A stretch of 64,000 nt of DNA, taken from UMGS1649 sp045652705. GTDB lineage: Bacteria > Bacillota > Clostridia > TANB77 > CAG-465. The notes under the pieces were generated by a model, which saw only the letters and a program-made list of their open reading frames with translations, was not told where the DNA came from and ran no database searches. The stretch spans positions 1 through 64,000 of the forward strand of contig JAZRUV010000039.1 in the NCBI GenBank assembly GCA_045652705.1. The letters are read 5' to 3'. Made by a program: the position numbers and the translations under genes. This document shows positions 18,295 through 26,636 of this stretch, piece after piece; the first letter of the stretch is position 1; the number at the start of each line of letters is the position of its first letter.

Positions 18295-18514
18295 TGATGA
18301 AGAGATAATAGGACTATGTGAGGCTTATCAAGTATATCAAATACTTCCAGAAGATTCACAAAGAAAAATTCCTAAAGAGTTTGTTGAAGAAATGGAAAAG
18401 TATGCTAAATACGATGTAGGCGTAACAATAAATTGCCCTTTGGATATAGGAACTGAAAAACTATCAAGAGAAGGTGTTAAAAGAATAGCATATATGTGCT
18501 TATTCTTGAAATAG
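18281..18514 (+). CDS. Small element protein, unknown
   Basis: A 77-residue acidic protein with helices IIGLCEAYQVYQILPED and PKEFVEEMEKYAKYD. AAAGGAG precedes the ATG, and the start overlaps the preceding gene. No family recognised. It ends with a short hydrophobic RIAYMCLFLK, which could be a peptide anchor or buried helix. Confidence 0.55.
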   Translation: MKVYNDEEIIGLCEAYQVYQILPEDSQRKIPKEFVEEMEKYAKYDVGVTINCPLDIGTEKLSREGVKRIAYMCLFLK

Positions 18515-18586
18515 GGGCTGACACATAGTAGAAAAAGATATAAGGTATAAATAAAAAATAATTTATAAATTTAAGGAGGTTATATT

Positions 18587-19195
18587 ATGGGATTTATAGA
18601 TGATTTACAAAAAAATGTTAAGAGTGAAGAGGATATTGTAGGACATGTAGATAAAGACTTAGAAGACTTAAAAGGATTAGAAGTGGGTTCTTGCTTACAC
18701 GAAGATTGGAGACAAACAAGAAGAAATGAAGACGGTACATATGAACCAAGATGGAAAAAGGTTAAAGACCCTAATTTCAAATTTGTTGAATCTGATACTT
18801 GCAGAAAAACAGAGGAAGGTGTAGTCGAAATAGACATTGCTAACAGAAGTTTTGGTGAGTTATCTGCAGATTGGCAATTTGAAAATTTAGAAGCGGGAAA
18901 AGTTGTTGCTAGATTAGTTGGTGACAAAACTGAATTGACGCCAGAAGAAGTAGAACAAATGGCAAGTGAAATACACGATGAATGGTTAAAAAGAAATGAT
19001 TGGGTATTTGATCCAAACTACGGAAACCCAGCTCAAGCAGTTCCTTATGCAGAACTTAGCGAAGAAGAAAAGGAAAAGGACAGAGCTCAATTAAAATTCG
19101 GCTTATCTCTAAATCAAAGATTGCTTTCAGGAGAAGTAAAAAAACAAGATCTAAAAGAGAAATTTAAATCTAACGAAGAACAAGTGGTAGAATAA
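18587..19195 (+). CDS. RyR-domain protein of the element
   Basis: A 202-residue protein. The N-terminal half has a conserved-looking WRQTRRNEDGTYEPRWKKVKD and DIANRSFGELSADWQFENLE. The C-terminal half matches the RyR domain pattern: SEIHDEWLKRN, then DPNYGNPAQAVPYAELSEEEKEKDRAQL. RyR domains in bacteria are thought to bind small ligands, possibly nucleotide-derived, and occur in conflict systems. The gene has its own GGAGG and is followed by a perfect hairpin terminator. The domain call is by pattern. Confidence 0.65.
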   Translation: MGFIDDLQKNVKSEEDIVGHVDKDLEDLKGLEVGSCLHEDWRQTRRNEDGTYEPRWKKVKDPNFKFVESDTCRKTEEGVVEIDIANRSFGELSADWQFENLEAGKVVARLVGDKTELTPEEVEQMASEIHDEWLKRNDWVFDPNYGNPAQAVPYAELSEEEKEKDRAQLKFGLSLNQRLLSGEVKKQDLKEKFKSNEEQVVE

Positions 19196-19202
19196 ATTAT
19201 AT

Positions 19203-19231
19203 TAGCGAGTTAAGTAAAAATTAACTCGCTA
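19203..19231. terminator. Terminator of the cargo operon
   Basis: TAGCGAGTTAA pairs with TTAACTCGCTA over a 7-base loop, eight bases after the RyR-domain gene. Confidence 0.75.
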
Positions 19232-19286
19232 TTTACTTTCTGCAATTAAATATTATATAATTTAATCATTAAACGAAGGAGGAATT

Positions 19287-20567
19287 ATGAGAAAGAATAA
19301 ATATAACGAATTGTCTTCTACAATAATGTTAATAATAGGATTAATATGTATTGTATTTGGAACTGTAGTTCAATTTTTATTAAAAGATACAAGAGATGTT
19401 TTAAGCTATACTATTACCTATGTGGGTAAATATATGATTTTTGCAGGTATCGTTTCCTCATTATTAAGCATTATTACAAAAATTGCTCGTATATCTAGGG
19501 ATAATACAATAATGAACTTAAAATCATCAGGCAAACTTGTTTATGCCACTAATTTAAAAGTATGGAAAAATTACTATTGGGGCGTAGATAGAAAACATTG
19601 GTGTCATCTTTTGGTAGAATGGGAAGATCCTATTACTCATCAAAAGTATGAATTTAGAAGTGACAAATTATGGGTTGATATTGAGCCTATAATTGCAGAT
19701 AAAAAAATCGAAAAGATACCTGTTTATATTGATAATAAGAATCCAAAAGTTTATTTTGTTGATGTAGATGAGCTAACTCCATCAAACACTTCTGAGAAAA
19801 AGAATAAAAAAAGTATTGTTGGTAACATTATTCTTATCATAGTTACAATAATTGTATTATCTACATTAGGAATTTTTGCTATTTTGAAATTCGCTCCAAA
19901 CAATTCAACACTTGACGCTCAATTGCCAAATAGTAACGAACAGAGAATTCCTAACGAACTAGAAGAAAATGAGTGTGCTCCATTTATTTGTTATGATGGT
20001 ATTAGTGATATACAGAGTAAAGATTTAATACCTAAAGCCAATCAAATAAATAAAAATTTGCGTAGATTGTTAGTTCTTATAAGTTTAGGCGATTGGGAAA
20101 GTGGCGAATATACATTACAAGATATCGACAAGTTTGCATTACACTCTTTAATAGCAAACAGACTTTTTGATGAAGAAGATTATTTAATACTAGAAAACGG
20201 TATAGATAATGCAGCTCTTTCATCTCAAGATTACGAAAATATATTTGAACAAATAACAGGGATTACAGATGTTAAAGCTTATTTTGAAAACTATTCATTA
20301 GAAAAAACTAAAGATGCTAACAAATCTGTATATATGGAAGATGATGATAAAACTTATTATATTGTTCCTTTTGGTGTAGGTATGGAACTCGGTGTTTATG
20401 GCGTTGCGGTAGTATCTGATGTAACTGTACAAAATGATAGAACTTTATTTTCTATTAAAACTTGTATCGTAGATTATGAAAACAATACATATACATATAC
20501 TAAAACAACTACATTTGAAATTCAAACAAATGGTTTAAGAGTATATAGCTTCAAAGTAGAAAAATAA
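19287..20567 (+). CDS. Three-helix membrane protein of the element, unknown
   Basis: A 426-residue protein. Two N-terminal transmembrane helices (TIMLIIGLICIVFGTVVQFL and YMIFAGIVSSLLSIITKI), a cytoplasmic or external domain (CHLLVEWEDPITHQKYEF, IPVYIDNKNPKVYFVD), another membrane helix near residue 180 (IILIIVTIIVLSTLGIFAIL) and a large C-terminal domain of 220 residues (EYTLQDIDKFALHSL). The first domain resembles DUF3592-like external domains in layout. Monocistronic with GGAGG and flanked by hairpins. Role unknown. Confidence 0.6.
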   Translation: MRKNKYNELSSTIMLIIGLICIVFGTVVQFLLKDTRDVLSYTITYVGKYMIFAGIVSSLLSIITKIARISRDNTIMNLKSSGKLVYATNLKVWKNYYWGVDRKHWCHLLVEWEDPITHQKYEFRSDKLWVDIEPIIADKKIEKIPVYIDNKNPKVYFVDVDELTPSNTSEKKNKKSIVGNIILIIVTIIVLSTLGIFAILKFAPNNSTLDAQLPNSNEQRIPNELEENECAPFICYDGISDIQSKDLIPKANQINKNLRRLLVLISLGDWESGEYTLQDIDKFALHSLIANRLFDEEDYLILENGIDNAALSSQDYENIFEQITGITDVKAYFENYSLEKTKDANKSVYMEDDDKTYYIVPFGVGMELGVYGVAVVSDVTVQNDRTLFSIKTCIVDYENNTYTYTKTTTFEIQTNGLRVYSFKVEK

Positions 20568-20577
20568 ATATTATATA

Positions 20578-20606
20578 GGGGGATAGAGTTAAATCTCTAT
20601 TCCCCC
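20578..20606. terminator. Convergent bidirectional terminator
   Basis: GGGGGATAGAG pairs with CTCTATTCCCCC between two convergent genes. Confidence 0.8.
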
Positions 20607-20625
20607 ATTTATTATCATATACAAT

Positions 20626-21597
20626 TTATATAGCATCAATACTTCTGCCATTTGACTCTTGAACAATTTTGCCATCTAAATCTATTTGTTCTTTAACTAA
20701 TCCCTGCAACGATGTAAGAAAATCATTTGATTTGTCTTCTTTTTTTCTTGTAAGCTCTCTAGCATTAATTATTGCTTTTTGTTCTGCCTCGTCAACTATT
20801 TCAGAGAGGCTTTTGCCTGGATTTTCTCTTTTAGCTTTCATCGGATGCATTATCGCATTATATAAATTATCAAAGCTTTGTGATAATTCTTCAAACTTTT
20901 CGTGACCAAAATATTGCAAATGTTCATCTGTTCCATTTAACTGAGCATTTCTAAGAGCTTTAACCATTTTTTCATTTTGAAGCAAAGCTTGTGCACTTTC
21001 GTTAAACTTACCAAAATAACTACGAGATATATATTCTCTTCCAAGTATTCTTGACATTATTTTCGATTCATCATCGCAATTAATGGCTTCCTCTATACCA
21101 GTATGAAATTCTTCTCCATTAGAATATTTGCCAGTTTGTCCATCTTTATCCATATTTGTTTTAGCAATGCCCTCTCTCTTTTTCAGTTTCCCTTTTTCAA
21201 CTTGATATTTATTATTATATGACTTTACTAAATGCCCCATTTCATGTACTAAAGTTGCAAGCACTTTCTCGTCATTTAAATCAGTTGAGCACATATATAT
21301 TAAGTCTTTCGAATAAAATTTTCCGTCTCTATCAATTGGCATACTTTCAGAAAAACCTACTATTGTTGCTGGTATTGCTTGTGCCTCCATATCTGGAAAA
21401 TATTCCTGATAATAATTTCTAGCATTTTCTCCGTCCTTTTGTAAATGGATTTCACAATTTGAAATTGCATCTAAAATCGTTTTTTCGTGTTCTTTTCCAA
21501 AATGCTCAATGAATGCTGGGATTATCTTGTGTAATGTCTCCATTAAATCATCGCTATATTCATATTTTTCTTGTAAACCATTAAAATAATCTTCCAT
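20626..21597 (-). CDS. HExxH metallopeptidase-like protein
   Basis: A 323-residue protein, the only minus-strand CDS in the element. The zinc-protease motif HEMGH (LATLVHEMGHLVKSYNN) lies near residue 120; a downstream EEFHTGIEEAIN could supply the third ligand. The start ATG at 21597 has AGAAGG seven bases upstream; longer in-frame starts are less likely. No signal peptide, so it probably acts in the cytoplasm. Such short HExxH proteins in mobile elements are often toxins or regulatory proteases (for example ImmA type), but no HTH partner lies next to it. Confidence 0.6.
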   Translation of the reverse strand: MEDYFNGLQEKYEYSDDLMETLHKIIPAFIEHFGKEHEKTILDAISNCEIHLQKDGENARNYYQEYFPDMEAQAIPATIVGFSESMPIDRDGKFYSKDLIYMCSTDLNDEKVLATLVHEMGHLVKSYNNKYQVEKGKLKKREGIAKTNMDKDGQTGKYSNGEEFHTGIEEAINCDDESKIMSRILGREYISRSYFGKFNESAQALLQNEKMVKALRNAQLNGTDEHLQYFGHEKFEELSQSFDNLYNAIMHPMKAKRENPGKSLSEIVDEAEQKAIINARELTRKKEDKSNDFLTSLQGLVKEQIDLDGKIVQESNGRSIDAI

Positions 21598-21785
21598 TTT
21601 AAAACCTTCTTTTAATACACATCTCTTTTTTAATAATTTTACCATAAAATTTTTATATGTCTAGCGTTTCAAAACAAATAAAAGTAATTGGGCAGTTTAA
21701 ATACTACTCTTTTATTGTGCCTTAAATTGTAATAATAACAGCTGATTCTGTGTGAAATTGTGTAAAAAAGCATTGTTTTTATAAA

Positions 21786-22129
21786 TTTTGTCCGATTTTT
21801 GATGTTTCAACTGTTTATATAAGTGAAGGGGTAAATAATATAATTTATAAAAAATCAAATAAATTTTTAATATTTTGTCCGACTTTCACTGTTTCAATCG
21901 ATAGGGAAGTGAAAGGGTATAAAACTAATTGTAACAAATAAAGAAAATTGTGTTATTTTTATAAATCTTTTAATTATTTATATGTATCAATGACTGTTAA
22001 GTAATGAAGGGATAGAAAAATTGATACTAAAAACAAAGAAGATTATGTGAAATTTTGTAAAAAGGCATTATTTTTTATAATTTTGTCCGACTTTTAGTGT
22101 TTGAAGGATATATAGGAAGTGAAGGGGTA
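21786..22129. repeat. Degenerate tandem repeats upstream of the excisionase gene
   Basis: A unit of TTTTGTCCGA followed 25-26 bases later by AAGTGAAGGGGTA occurs at 21786-21833, 21873-21919 and 22081-22129, with a decayed copy whose right half is at about 21999-22014. Units are 87 to about 105 bases apart. They fill the 600-base gene-free stretch before the xis gene and may be binding sites for the element's recombination or replication proteins. Confidence 0.7.
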
Positions 22130-22251
22130 CGAAATAAGCAAGGTAAAAAATATATAATTTTTAATTTTCACATTTGTTATTTTTAGTTATATTAAGTGGA
22201 CAGATTATTTATATAACAAATCCTTTCAATTTAAGAAGAAGGAGGTATATT

Positions 22252-22440
22252 ATGCAAGACGAAAAGGTATGTATTAGCATTGAGGAAGCAAGAAAGATGT
22301 TAGGCATTGGAAGAAACTTAATGTTAGAACTAATTAAAGTGGATGGATTCCCTTGTATAAGATTTAAGCGAAAAGTAATTATTAATAAGCAAGATCTTGA
22401 AAAGTGGATTCACGAAAATTACGGCAAATATTATTATTAA
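22252..22440 (+). CDS. Excisionase-type helix-turn-helix protein
   Basis: A 62-residue protein of the excisionase/MerR-like HTH family: CISIEEARKMLGIGRNLM and FPCIRFKRKVIINKQDLEKW are the classic helix-turn-helix plus wing. It should bend DNA at the att site to direct excision. GGAGG sits six bases before the ATG, and it is located between the tandem repeats and the integrase gene, as usual for integrative elements. Confidence 0.85.
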   Translation: MQDEKVCISIEEARKMLGIGRNLMLELIKVDGFPCIRFKRKVIINKQDLEKWIHENYGKYYY

Positions 22441-22536
22441 AGATTAGACTTTACATATAAAGAGATGTTATAATAACTATGATTTACCTTTCTAAACGCT
22501 AATTTAAACATTTTCTTTATATTAGGAGGGATTGTT

Positions 22537-23818
22537 ATGAAGAAGATGAAAGAAAGGGCTAAAAAGGGCACTATAAGCGTTAGAAAAAGAAATAATGGTT
22601 ATGAAGCAAGAATAACTTTAGATATTGATGGTATAAAAAACTATAGATTATCTAGGTTTAGTTCTGTTTCAGAAAAGGAGGCAAAAAGAAAACTTGGTGA
22701 AGCAATAGCTGAGGCTTACATTAGGGCATCACAAGGAAAGGGGTTAAATGAACAAGAAACAAATAGGACATGTTCTAAAAGTTTGAGAAAATTAAAAGAA
22801 TATAACAATGAAGATATTACACAAGAAATTATTTCTAAAGCAAAAGAGTGTAATAAGTTTAACAAGGTTGCTTTTGACTGGTTGGAAAAAAGAAGACAAG
22901 AAACAATGCCTAATAGAGCAAAAAGATTAAGCAGTAAAACTTTTGAACAATATGTATATAATGTTAAGTCTAATTTAATACCTACGTTTGGAGAATACTT
23001 AATAAATGAAATTACCAAAGATATGTTTCAAAATTATATAGATAATAGAAATGCACCTAAAATGGCAAGGGATAATTACATTACGATGAAACAAATAATG
23101 GACTTTGCAAGAGGGCAAAATTTAATTAGTATTAATCCTATTGTAGATATTGTGTTACCACCAAAGAGAAGAAAAGTGATTAGTTATTTAACATCTGAAG
23201 AACAAGTAAAGTGGTTAGATTGTGCCGAGCAAGATGGTAGAGATTGGGCACTCATCTTTGCTACCATAATTCAAACTGGTATGAGACCAGAAGAACGGTT
23301 GCGGCTTGAAATGGAAGTGTGTAAATTTTAAAGATGAGACTATATGTGTAGAAAATGCATATAAAGAGATTCAAATATTTGATGAGAACTTTAATGCTAT
23401 TGGATATAAAAAGGCAGATAGTAGTCTTAAAACTAAAGAAAGTTATAGAATTATACCAATGTCGCCAAGGTTATTTAAAATGTTAATTAAGTTAAAAGAA
23501 AGCAAAAAAGAAAAGGCAAAAAGGAATAATGTAAGGTGGTCAGATGAGGAATATGTTTTTCTAAATGAAAACGGAGGACCTTATGTATCTGAAAGATTAA
23601 CAAATAAAATACCAGCATTTATTAAAAAGTACAAATTGGGGAAAGTAACTTTATATGGTTTAAGGCATAGTTTTGCAACATTATGCAGTGAAAGAGGTGT
23701 ACCTGATATTGTGTTAAAAGAACTAATGGGGCACTCTGACTCATCTACAACAAAGAAGTATTATATACATGTTACATTAACAAGAAAAAGAGAAGAAATT
23801 AATAAAATTTGGGGATAA
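22537..23818 (+). CDS. int: Tyrosine recombinase (integrase), frame-broken at CGG
   Basis: About 426 residues across two frames. An N-terminal arm-binding domain (TISVRKRNNGYEARITL), a core-binding SAM-like domain (residues about 110-200) and the catalytic domain. The first catalytic Arg is in TGMRPEE; the sequence then reads CGG TTG CGG CTT and stops at 23331. Skipping one C (23296 or 23302) gives the conserved GLKWKCVNF. The second frame has H-x-x-R (LRHSFA), GHSDSSTTKKYY with the nucleophilic Tyr, and ends at 23818. Two in-frame CGG codons flank TTG. Since the element is integrated, the enzyme must have worked at least once. Confidence 0.85.
23296..23305 (+). other. Putative +1 recoding site (two CGG codons)
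   Basis: In-frame GAA CGG TTG CGG CTT in the integrase gene. A +1 shift at the first CGG gives EEGCGLKW, at the second EERLGLKW; both have the length of the family motif. The new frame is closed upstream of 23285, so the shift is confined to about 46 bases. Confidence 0.55.
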
Positions 23819-23854
23819 AAAATACAGCCTTCTGTAAACTAAAAGCTGTATAAG

Positions 23855-23931
23855 TGGTGCGGCAGAAGGGATTTGAACCCCCAACCGACGGATTCGTAGT
23901 CCGTTACTCTATCCAATTGAGCTACTGCCGC
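23855..23931 (-). tRNA. tRNA-Arg(ACG), element-borne and complete
   Basis: Full cloverleaf on the minus strand: acceptor GCGGCAG/CTGCCGC, D arm GCTC/GAGT, anticodon stem ACGGA/TCCGT with loop CTACGAA (anticodon ACG), T arm with GTTCAAAT, encoded CCA. The loop has the normal seven bases. It lies inside the element, between integrase and right junction, and differs in acceptor and anticodon stems from the split host gene, so it is a replacement copy, not a duplicate. It would need TadA for inosine at position 34 and reads CGU/CGC/CGA but not CGG. Confidence 0.92.
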
Positions 23932-23956
23932 ATATATTAAATTGTATTTTAGTTTT

Positions 23957-23973
23957 TTGGGGTAAAACTGGGG
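23957..23973. repeat. Right end repeat of the element
   Basis: TTGGGGTAAAACTGGGG, one mismatch from the copy at 11658-11674, same orientation; followed by AATGAAAAATTCCCAG, which can fold back on it. Confidence 0.5.
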
Positions 23974-24037
23974 AATGAAAAATTCCCAGACCCTGAAAAA
24001 CAGCATTATCAATAGGTATAAGGTTTTGAGCGTTCGT

Positions 24038-24046
24038 TTCGTAGTC
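24038..24046. other. attR core
   Basis: TTCGTAGTC, identical to the attL core at 11477-11485. The element therefore spans about 11486-24046, roughly 12.6 kb. Confidence 0.75.
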
Positions 24047-24076
24047 TGACGCTCTATCCAGTTGAGCTATTGGTGC
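24038..24076 (-). pseudogene. 5' half of split host tRNA-Arg(ACG), right element junction
   Basis: On the minus strand: acceptor GCACCAA, TA, D arm GCTC..GAGC, anticodon stem TCAGA and the loop start CTACGAA. After the core the sequence runs into element DNA (ACGAACGCTC) and the 3' anticodon stem is lost. It completes exactly with 11439-11485. The gene is broken and its product could not fold. Confidence 0.85.
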
Positions 24077-24163
24077 TTGCGAAAATTATTATACACTACC
24101 AAAAGAAAAAAATCAACGAAATATTGAAAAAGAATTAAATCTTGTGTATAATTGAGATGCAAT

Positions 24164-24238
24164 GTCCCCTTAGTTAAATGGATATAATAAGCCCCTCCTA
24201 AGGGCTAGTTGTGGGTTCGATTCTCGCAGGGGGCACCA
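24164..24238 (+). tRNA. tRNA-Arg(CCT)
   Basis: Cloverleaf with acceptor GTCCCCT/AGGGGGC, D arm GTTA/TAAT, anticodon stem AGCCC/GGGCT, loop CTCCTAA (anticodon CCT, reads AGG), T arm GTGGG/CTCGC with GTTCGATT, encoded CCA. It lies just outside the right junction on the opposite strand. Confidence 0.92.
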
Positions 24239-24261
24239 ATAATATATTTGGAGGTGTTTAT

Positions 24262-24570
24262 ATGAAAACTTTTAATAAACTGGTAAGAGATAGAATTCCC
24301 GAGATAATCCGTACCAAGGGGGAAACGCCCCTAGTGAGAATTTTAGGTGATGAAGAATACGAAAATGAGCTTAGCAAAAAGCTGCAAGAAGAAGTTAATG
24401 AATATTTAGCGGATGGAAATATAGAAGAACTTGCAGATATTGAAGAAGTGTTAAGGGCTCTTGTTGCACTAAAAGGTGTGCCTTATGAAGATTTTGATAA
24501 GATGCGTGAGAAAAAGTGTGAACAAAGAGGAGCGTTTAAAGACAGAGTGTTCCTTGAGAGTACAAATTAA
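24262..24570 (+). CDS. MazG-like nucleotide pyrophosphohydrolase family protein
   Basis: A 102-residue protein of the phosphoribosyl-ATP pyrophosphohydrolase-like/MazG-like group. Motifs: KLVRDRIPEII at the start, KLQEEVNEYL and NIEELADIEEVLRAL with the E-E-x-x-E / E-x-x-D metal-binding pattern. These enzymes hydrolyse non-canonical or specific NTPs. GGAGG precedes the ATG, and it begins 23 bases after a tRNA. Terminator follows. Confidence 0.8.
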   Translation: MKTFNKLVRDRIPEIIRTKGETPLVRILGDEEYENELSKKLQEEVNEYLADGNIEELADIEEVLRALVALKGVPYEDFDKMREKKCEQRGAFKDRVFLESTN

Positions 24571-24575
24571 ATGTG

Positions 24576-24606
24576 AAGAAGCGTATGTGTGCCATACGCT
24601 TCTTTT
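24576..24606 (+). terminator. Intrinsic terminator
   Basis: AAGAAGCGTATG pairs with CATACGCTTCTT and is followed by TT, after the MazG-like gene. Confidence 0.85.
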
Positions 24607-24696
24607 AAAACATATAGCCGTTTTAAAAAGTATAGCTACTGGTGTATAGTTATAATATATAAATATACGCACTAAGCGTTGGTTTTTGGAGGTAAT

Positions 24697-25017
24697 ATGT
24701 TATATATAGATTTAGGCAAAAAGATAAAAGAAGAAAGGCTAGAGAAAGGCTATACACAAGAGGAGTTGGGAGAAAAAATAGATAGTACAGGCGCATATAT
24801 AGGACAAATCGAAAGAGGTGAACGCAGTGCTAGTATGTCTAAAATCATATTAATTGCAGAAGCTTTAAATGTGAGCTTAGATTATTTAATTGGCAATTTT
24901 AGATTTGAACAAGCTTACGGTGTAGATAGTAAAATAGCAGAAGAGTTAAAAGACGCAACAAACAAGCAAAAAGAAATGATGATAGATATTATAAAAATAA
25001 TAAAAAAATATAAATAA
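24697..25017 (+). CDS. Xre-family transcriptional regulator
   Basis: A 106-residue repressor-type protein. HTH motif: GKKIKEERLEKGYTQEELG, GAYIGQIERGERSASMSKI, then ALNVSLDYLIGNF. The C-terminal helix (LKDATNKQKEMMIDIIKIIK) could mediate dimerisation. GGAGG sits four bases before the ATG. It precedes spmA by 47 bases; a link to sporulation is possible but not shown. Confidence 0.85.
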   Translation: MLYIDLGKKIKEERLEKGYTQEELGEKIDSTGAYIGQIERGERSASMSKIILIAEALNVSLDYLIGNFRFEQAYGVDSKIAEELKDATNKQKEMMIDIIKIIKKYK

Positions 25018-25064
25018 TGTAATAAAAACTAATGTAGGCATAGTACAATGTATCGAGGTGTACT

Positions 25065-25640
25065 ATGTCTATAATTTGGTCTTATATGATAATACTAGCT
25101 ATAGTATTTACGTTTTTTGTAGGAAGTGCAGATAGTTTAATTGAACATATAACAAAAGCGTCTACTAATTCGATTGAAAATATAATGACTTTAGCAGGAA
25201 CGTTGTGCTTTTGGACGGGGATTTTCAACATTTTAAAACATACTCCGGCTATAGATAAACTTTCAAGTTTTGTAAAACCAATTGTTAGTAAATTATTTAA
25301 AAAAGATGAAATAGATGAAGAAATAATGCAGGATGTGGCGCTAAATGTTACTTCTAATGCTATAGGAGTAGGAAATGCAGCTACAGTGTTTGGTATGAGT
25401 GCTACTAAAAAGATGCAAGCAAAAAATAAGAGTAAAGAAAAGGCAAATGATAGCATGACTGCGTTTATTCTTCTAAATACAGCATCTATACAGTTGATTC
25501 CCACAACAATAATCTCTTTAAGAGCAATTTATGGAAGTGACAATCCAGGAAGCATAATTATTGCGGTATGGATTGTAAGTGTTGCTGCTCTTGTAACGGG
25601 AATTTCTGCGATAAAAATACTAAATAAGGTGATAAAATAA
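25065..25640 (+). CDS. spmA: Spore maturation protein A
   Basis: A 191-residue membrane protein of the nucleoside-recognition/Gate family. SpmA with SpmB is needed for spore core dehydration. Features: four or five hydrophobic segments, the conserved NVTSNAIGVGNAATVFGMSA segment near residue 100 and ILLNTASIQLIPTTIISLRA. It overlaps spmB by one base (ATAATGG), so the pair is coupled. GAGG precedes the ATG. Confidence 0.92.
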   Translation: MSIIWSYMIILAIVFTFFVGSADSLIEHITKASTNSIENIMTLAGTLCFWTGIFNILKHTPAIDKLSSFVKPIVSKLFKKDEIDEEIMQDVALNVTSNAIGVGNAATVFGMSATKKMQAKNKSKEKANDSMTAFILLNTASIQLIPTTIISLRAIYGSDNPGSIIIAVWIVSVAALVTGISAIKILNKVIK

Positions 25641-26161
25641 TGGTATATGTTTTTTCTGCTATAGTTCCAGCCTTTATATTAATAACAATAGTTTTGGGAA
25701 TAAAAAACAAGTCGGATATTTTGAAACTGTTTACTGATGGCGTTTTGGAGGGATTAAAAACAACTCTTACCATATTTCCATATATACTTGCAATAACAAT
25801 TGCTATAACTCTTTTGCAGGATACAGGTGTGTTATCTTGGTTGATTAAACCGATACAAGGAATATTAGCTAAATTTGGAATACCAGAAAGTATTATTCCA
25901 TTAGCGCTATTCAGACCTCTTTCGGGTGGGGCTTCTACGTCGGTTGTAATGGATATATTTAAAAGATATGGCCCTGATTCTGTAGAAGGTAAAACTGCGT
26001 CTATAATTATGGGGGGGACCGAAACGACGTTCTATGTCACTACAGTCTTATTCGGTGCGGCTAAAGTGAAGAAATTAAGAGGAACAATTATAGCTGCTAT
26101 TATAGCAGATGTTGTGGCCGTTGTAACTGCAGTAATCTTAGTTAATGTAGGGGTTGTTTAA
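25640..26161 (+). CDS. spmB: Spore maturation protein B
   Basis: A 173-residue membrane partner of SpmA. Gate-domain features: GLKTTLTIFPYILAITIAI, FRPLSGGASTSVVMDIFKRY, then MGGTETTFYVTTVLFGAAKV and two C-terminal hydrophobic helices. In Bacillus mutants of either gene make poorly dehydrated spores. Same length as the family. Supports that the organism forms endospores. Confidence 0.92.
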   Translation: MVYVFSAIVPAFILITIVLGIKNKSDILKLFTDGVLEGLKTTLTIFPYILAITIAITLLQDTGVLSWLIKPIQGILAKFGIPESIIPLALFRPLSGGASTSVVMDIFKRYGPDSVEGKTASIIMGGTETTFYVTTVLFGAAKVKKLRGTIIAAIIADVVAVVTAVILVNVGVV

Positions 26162-26178
26162 GCGGGGAAAAAACAAGG

Positions 26179-26207
26179 TTGCTTTATGTTAAGTTGAGTG
26201 GTATAAT
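26179..26207 (+). promoter_or_regulatory. Sigma-A promoter
   Basis: TTGCTT at 26179-26184, 17-bp spacer, TATAAT at 26202-26207, upstream of the small zinc-ribbon gene. Confidence 0.6.
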
Positions 26208-26257
26208 TACAAAGGAGCTGTTATGCGCTTCTATTATAATTATTATGAGGAACATTA

Positions 26258-26479
26258 ATGAAAATTATTAAGCAAGGTCACGATGAGGACCGGATGCAAG
26301 TAGTGTGCCAAAGCTGTGAGGCGGTTTTGGAAATAAGTTCTGCAGATATTCGTCATGAGAAGTCGCTTGATTCTGTATGGGGAATGTATTTTTATGAATG
26401 CCCTTGTTGCAATGCGACCAGATATTTGAAGCGATATGAAATGACAAGAGGCGTAGAGACTAATCTTAGTTTTAAATAA
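26258..26479 (+). CDS. Small zinc-ribbon protein with in-frame CGG
   Basis: A 73-residue protein starting KIIKQGHDEDR, with two Cys pairs (CQSC and CPCC) forming a zinc ribbon, and a basic tail. The start and first CxxC resemble small phage or element zinc-binding proteins. Codon 12 is CGG (26291) and is followed by ATG in frame: here the same frame continues through the zinc ribbon, so CGG is read as a sense codon unless translation starts at that ATG. It has its own promoter and terminator. Confidence 0.6.
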   Translation: MKIIKQGHDEDRMQVVCQSCEAVLEISSADIRHEKSLDSVWGMYFYECPCCNATRYLKRYEMTRGVETNLSFK

Positions 26480-26484
26480 ACAAA

Positions 26485-26522
26485 AAATAGGTTCTTCTAA
26501 ATGTTAGAGGAACCTATTTTGC
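26485..26522. terminator. Bidirectional terminator
   Basis: AAATAGGTTCTTCTAA pairs with TTAGAGGAACCTATTT, with A- and T-runs on the two sides. Confidence 0.85.
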
Positions 26523-26553
26523 GTAATTTGAGATATAAAAACAGTAAAATTTA

Positions 26554-26582
26554 TTGATTTTTTACATAAAATTTGGTATAAT
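26554..26582 (+). promoter_or_regulatory. rpoB upstream promoter P1
   Basis: TTGATT at 26554-26559, 17-bp spacer, TATAAT at 26577-26582. Confidence 0.65.
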
Positions 26583-26636
26583 TAAAATGTAGTTTGAAAA
26601 AGTTGATAAAAACGGGTAAAAACTTAGGACAAAAAG

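Noticed and set aside
21786..22129. CRISPR array
   Set aside because: Repeats are degenerate and two-part, spacing is too large and no cas genes are present.
23855..23931. Eight-base anticodon loop in the element tRNA-Arg that could read four-base codons
   Set aside because: The loop is CTACGAA, seven bases, with a normal ACG anticodon.
11439..24076. Trans-spliced split tRNA
   Set aside because: Halves are separated by an integrase-encoding element with direct repeats of the core, and no flanking sequences that pair to each other were seen. Insertion is simpler.
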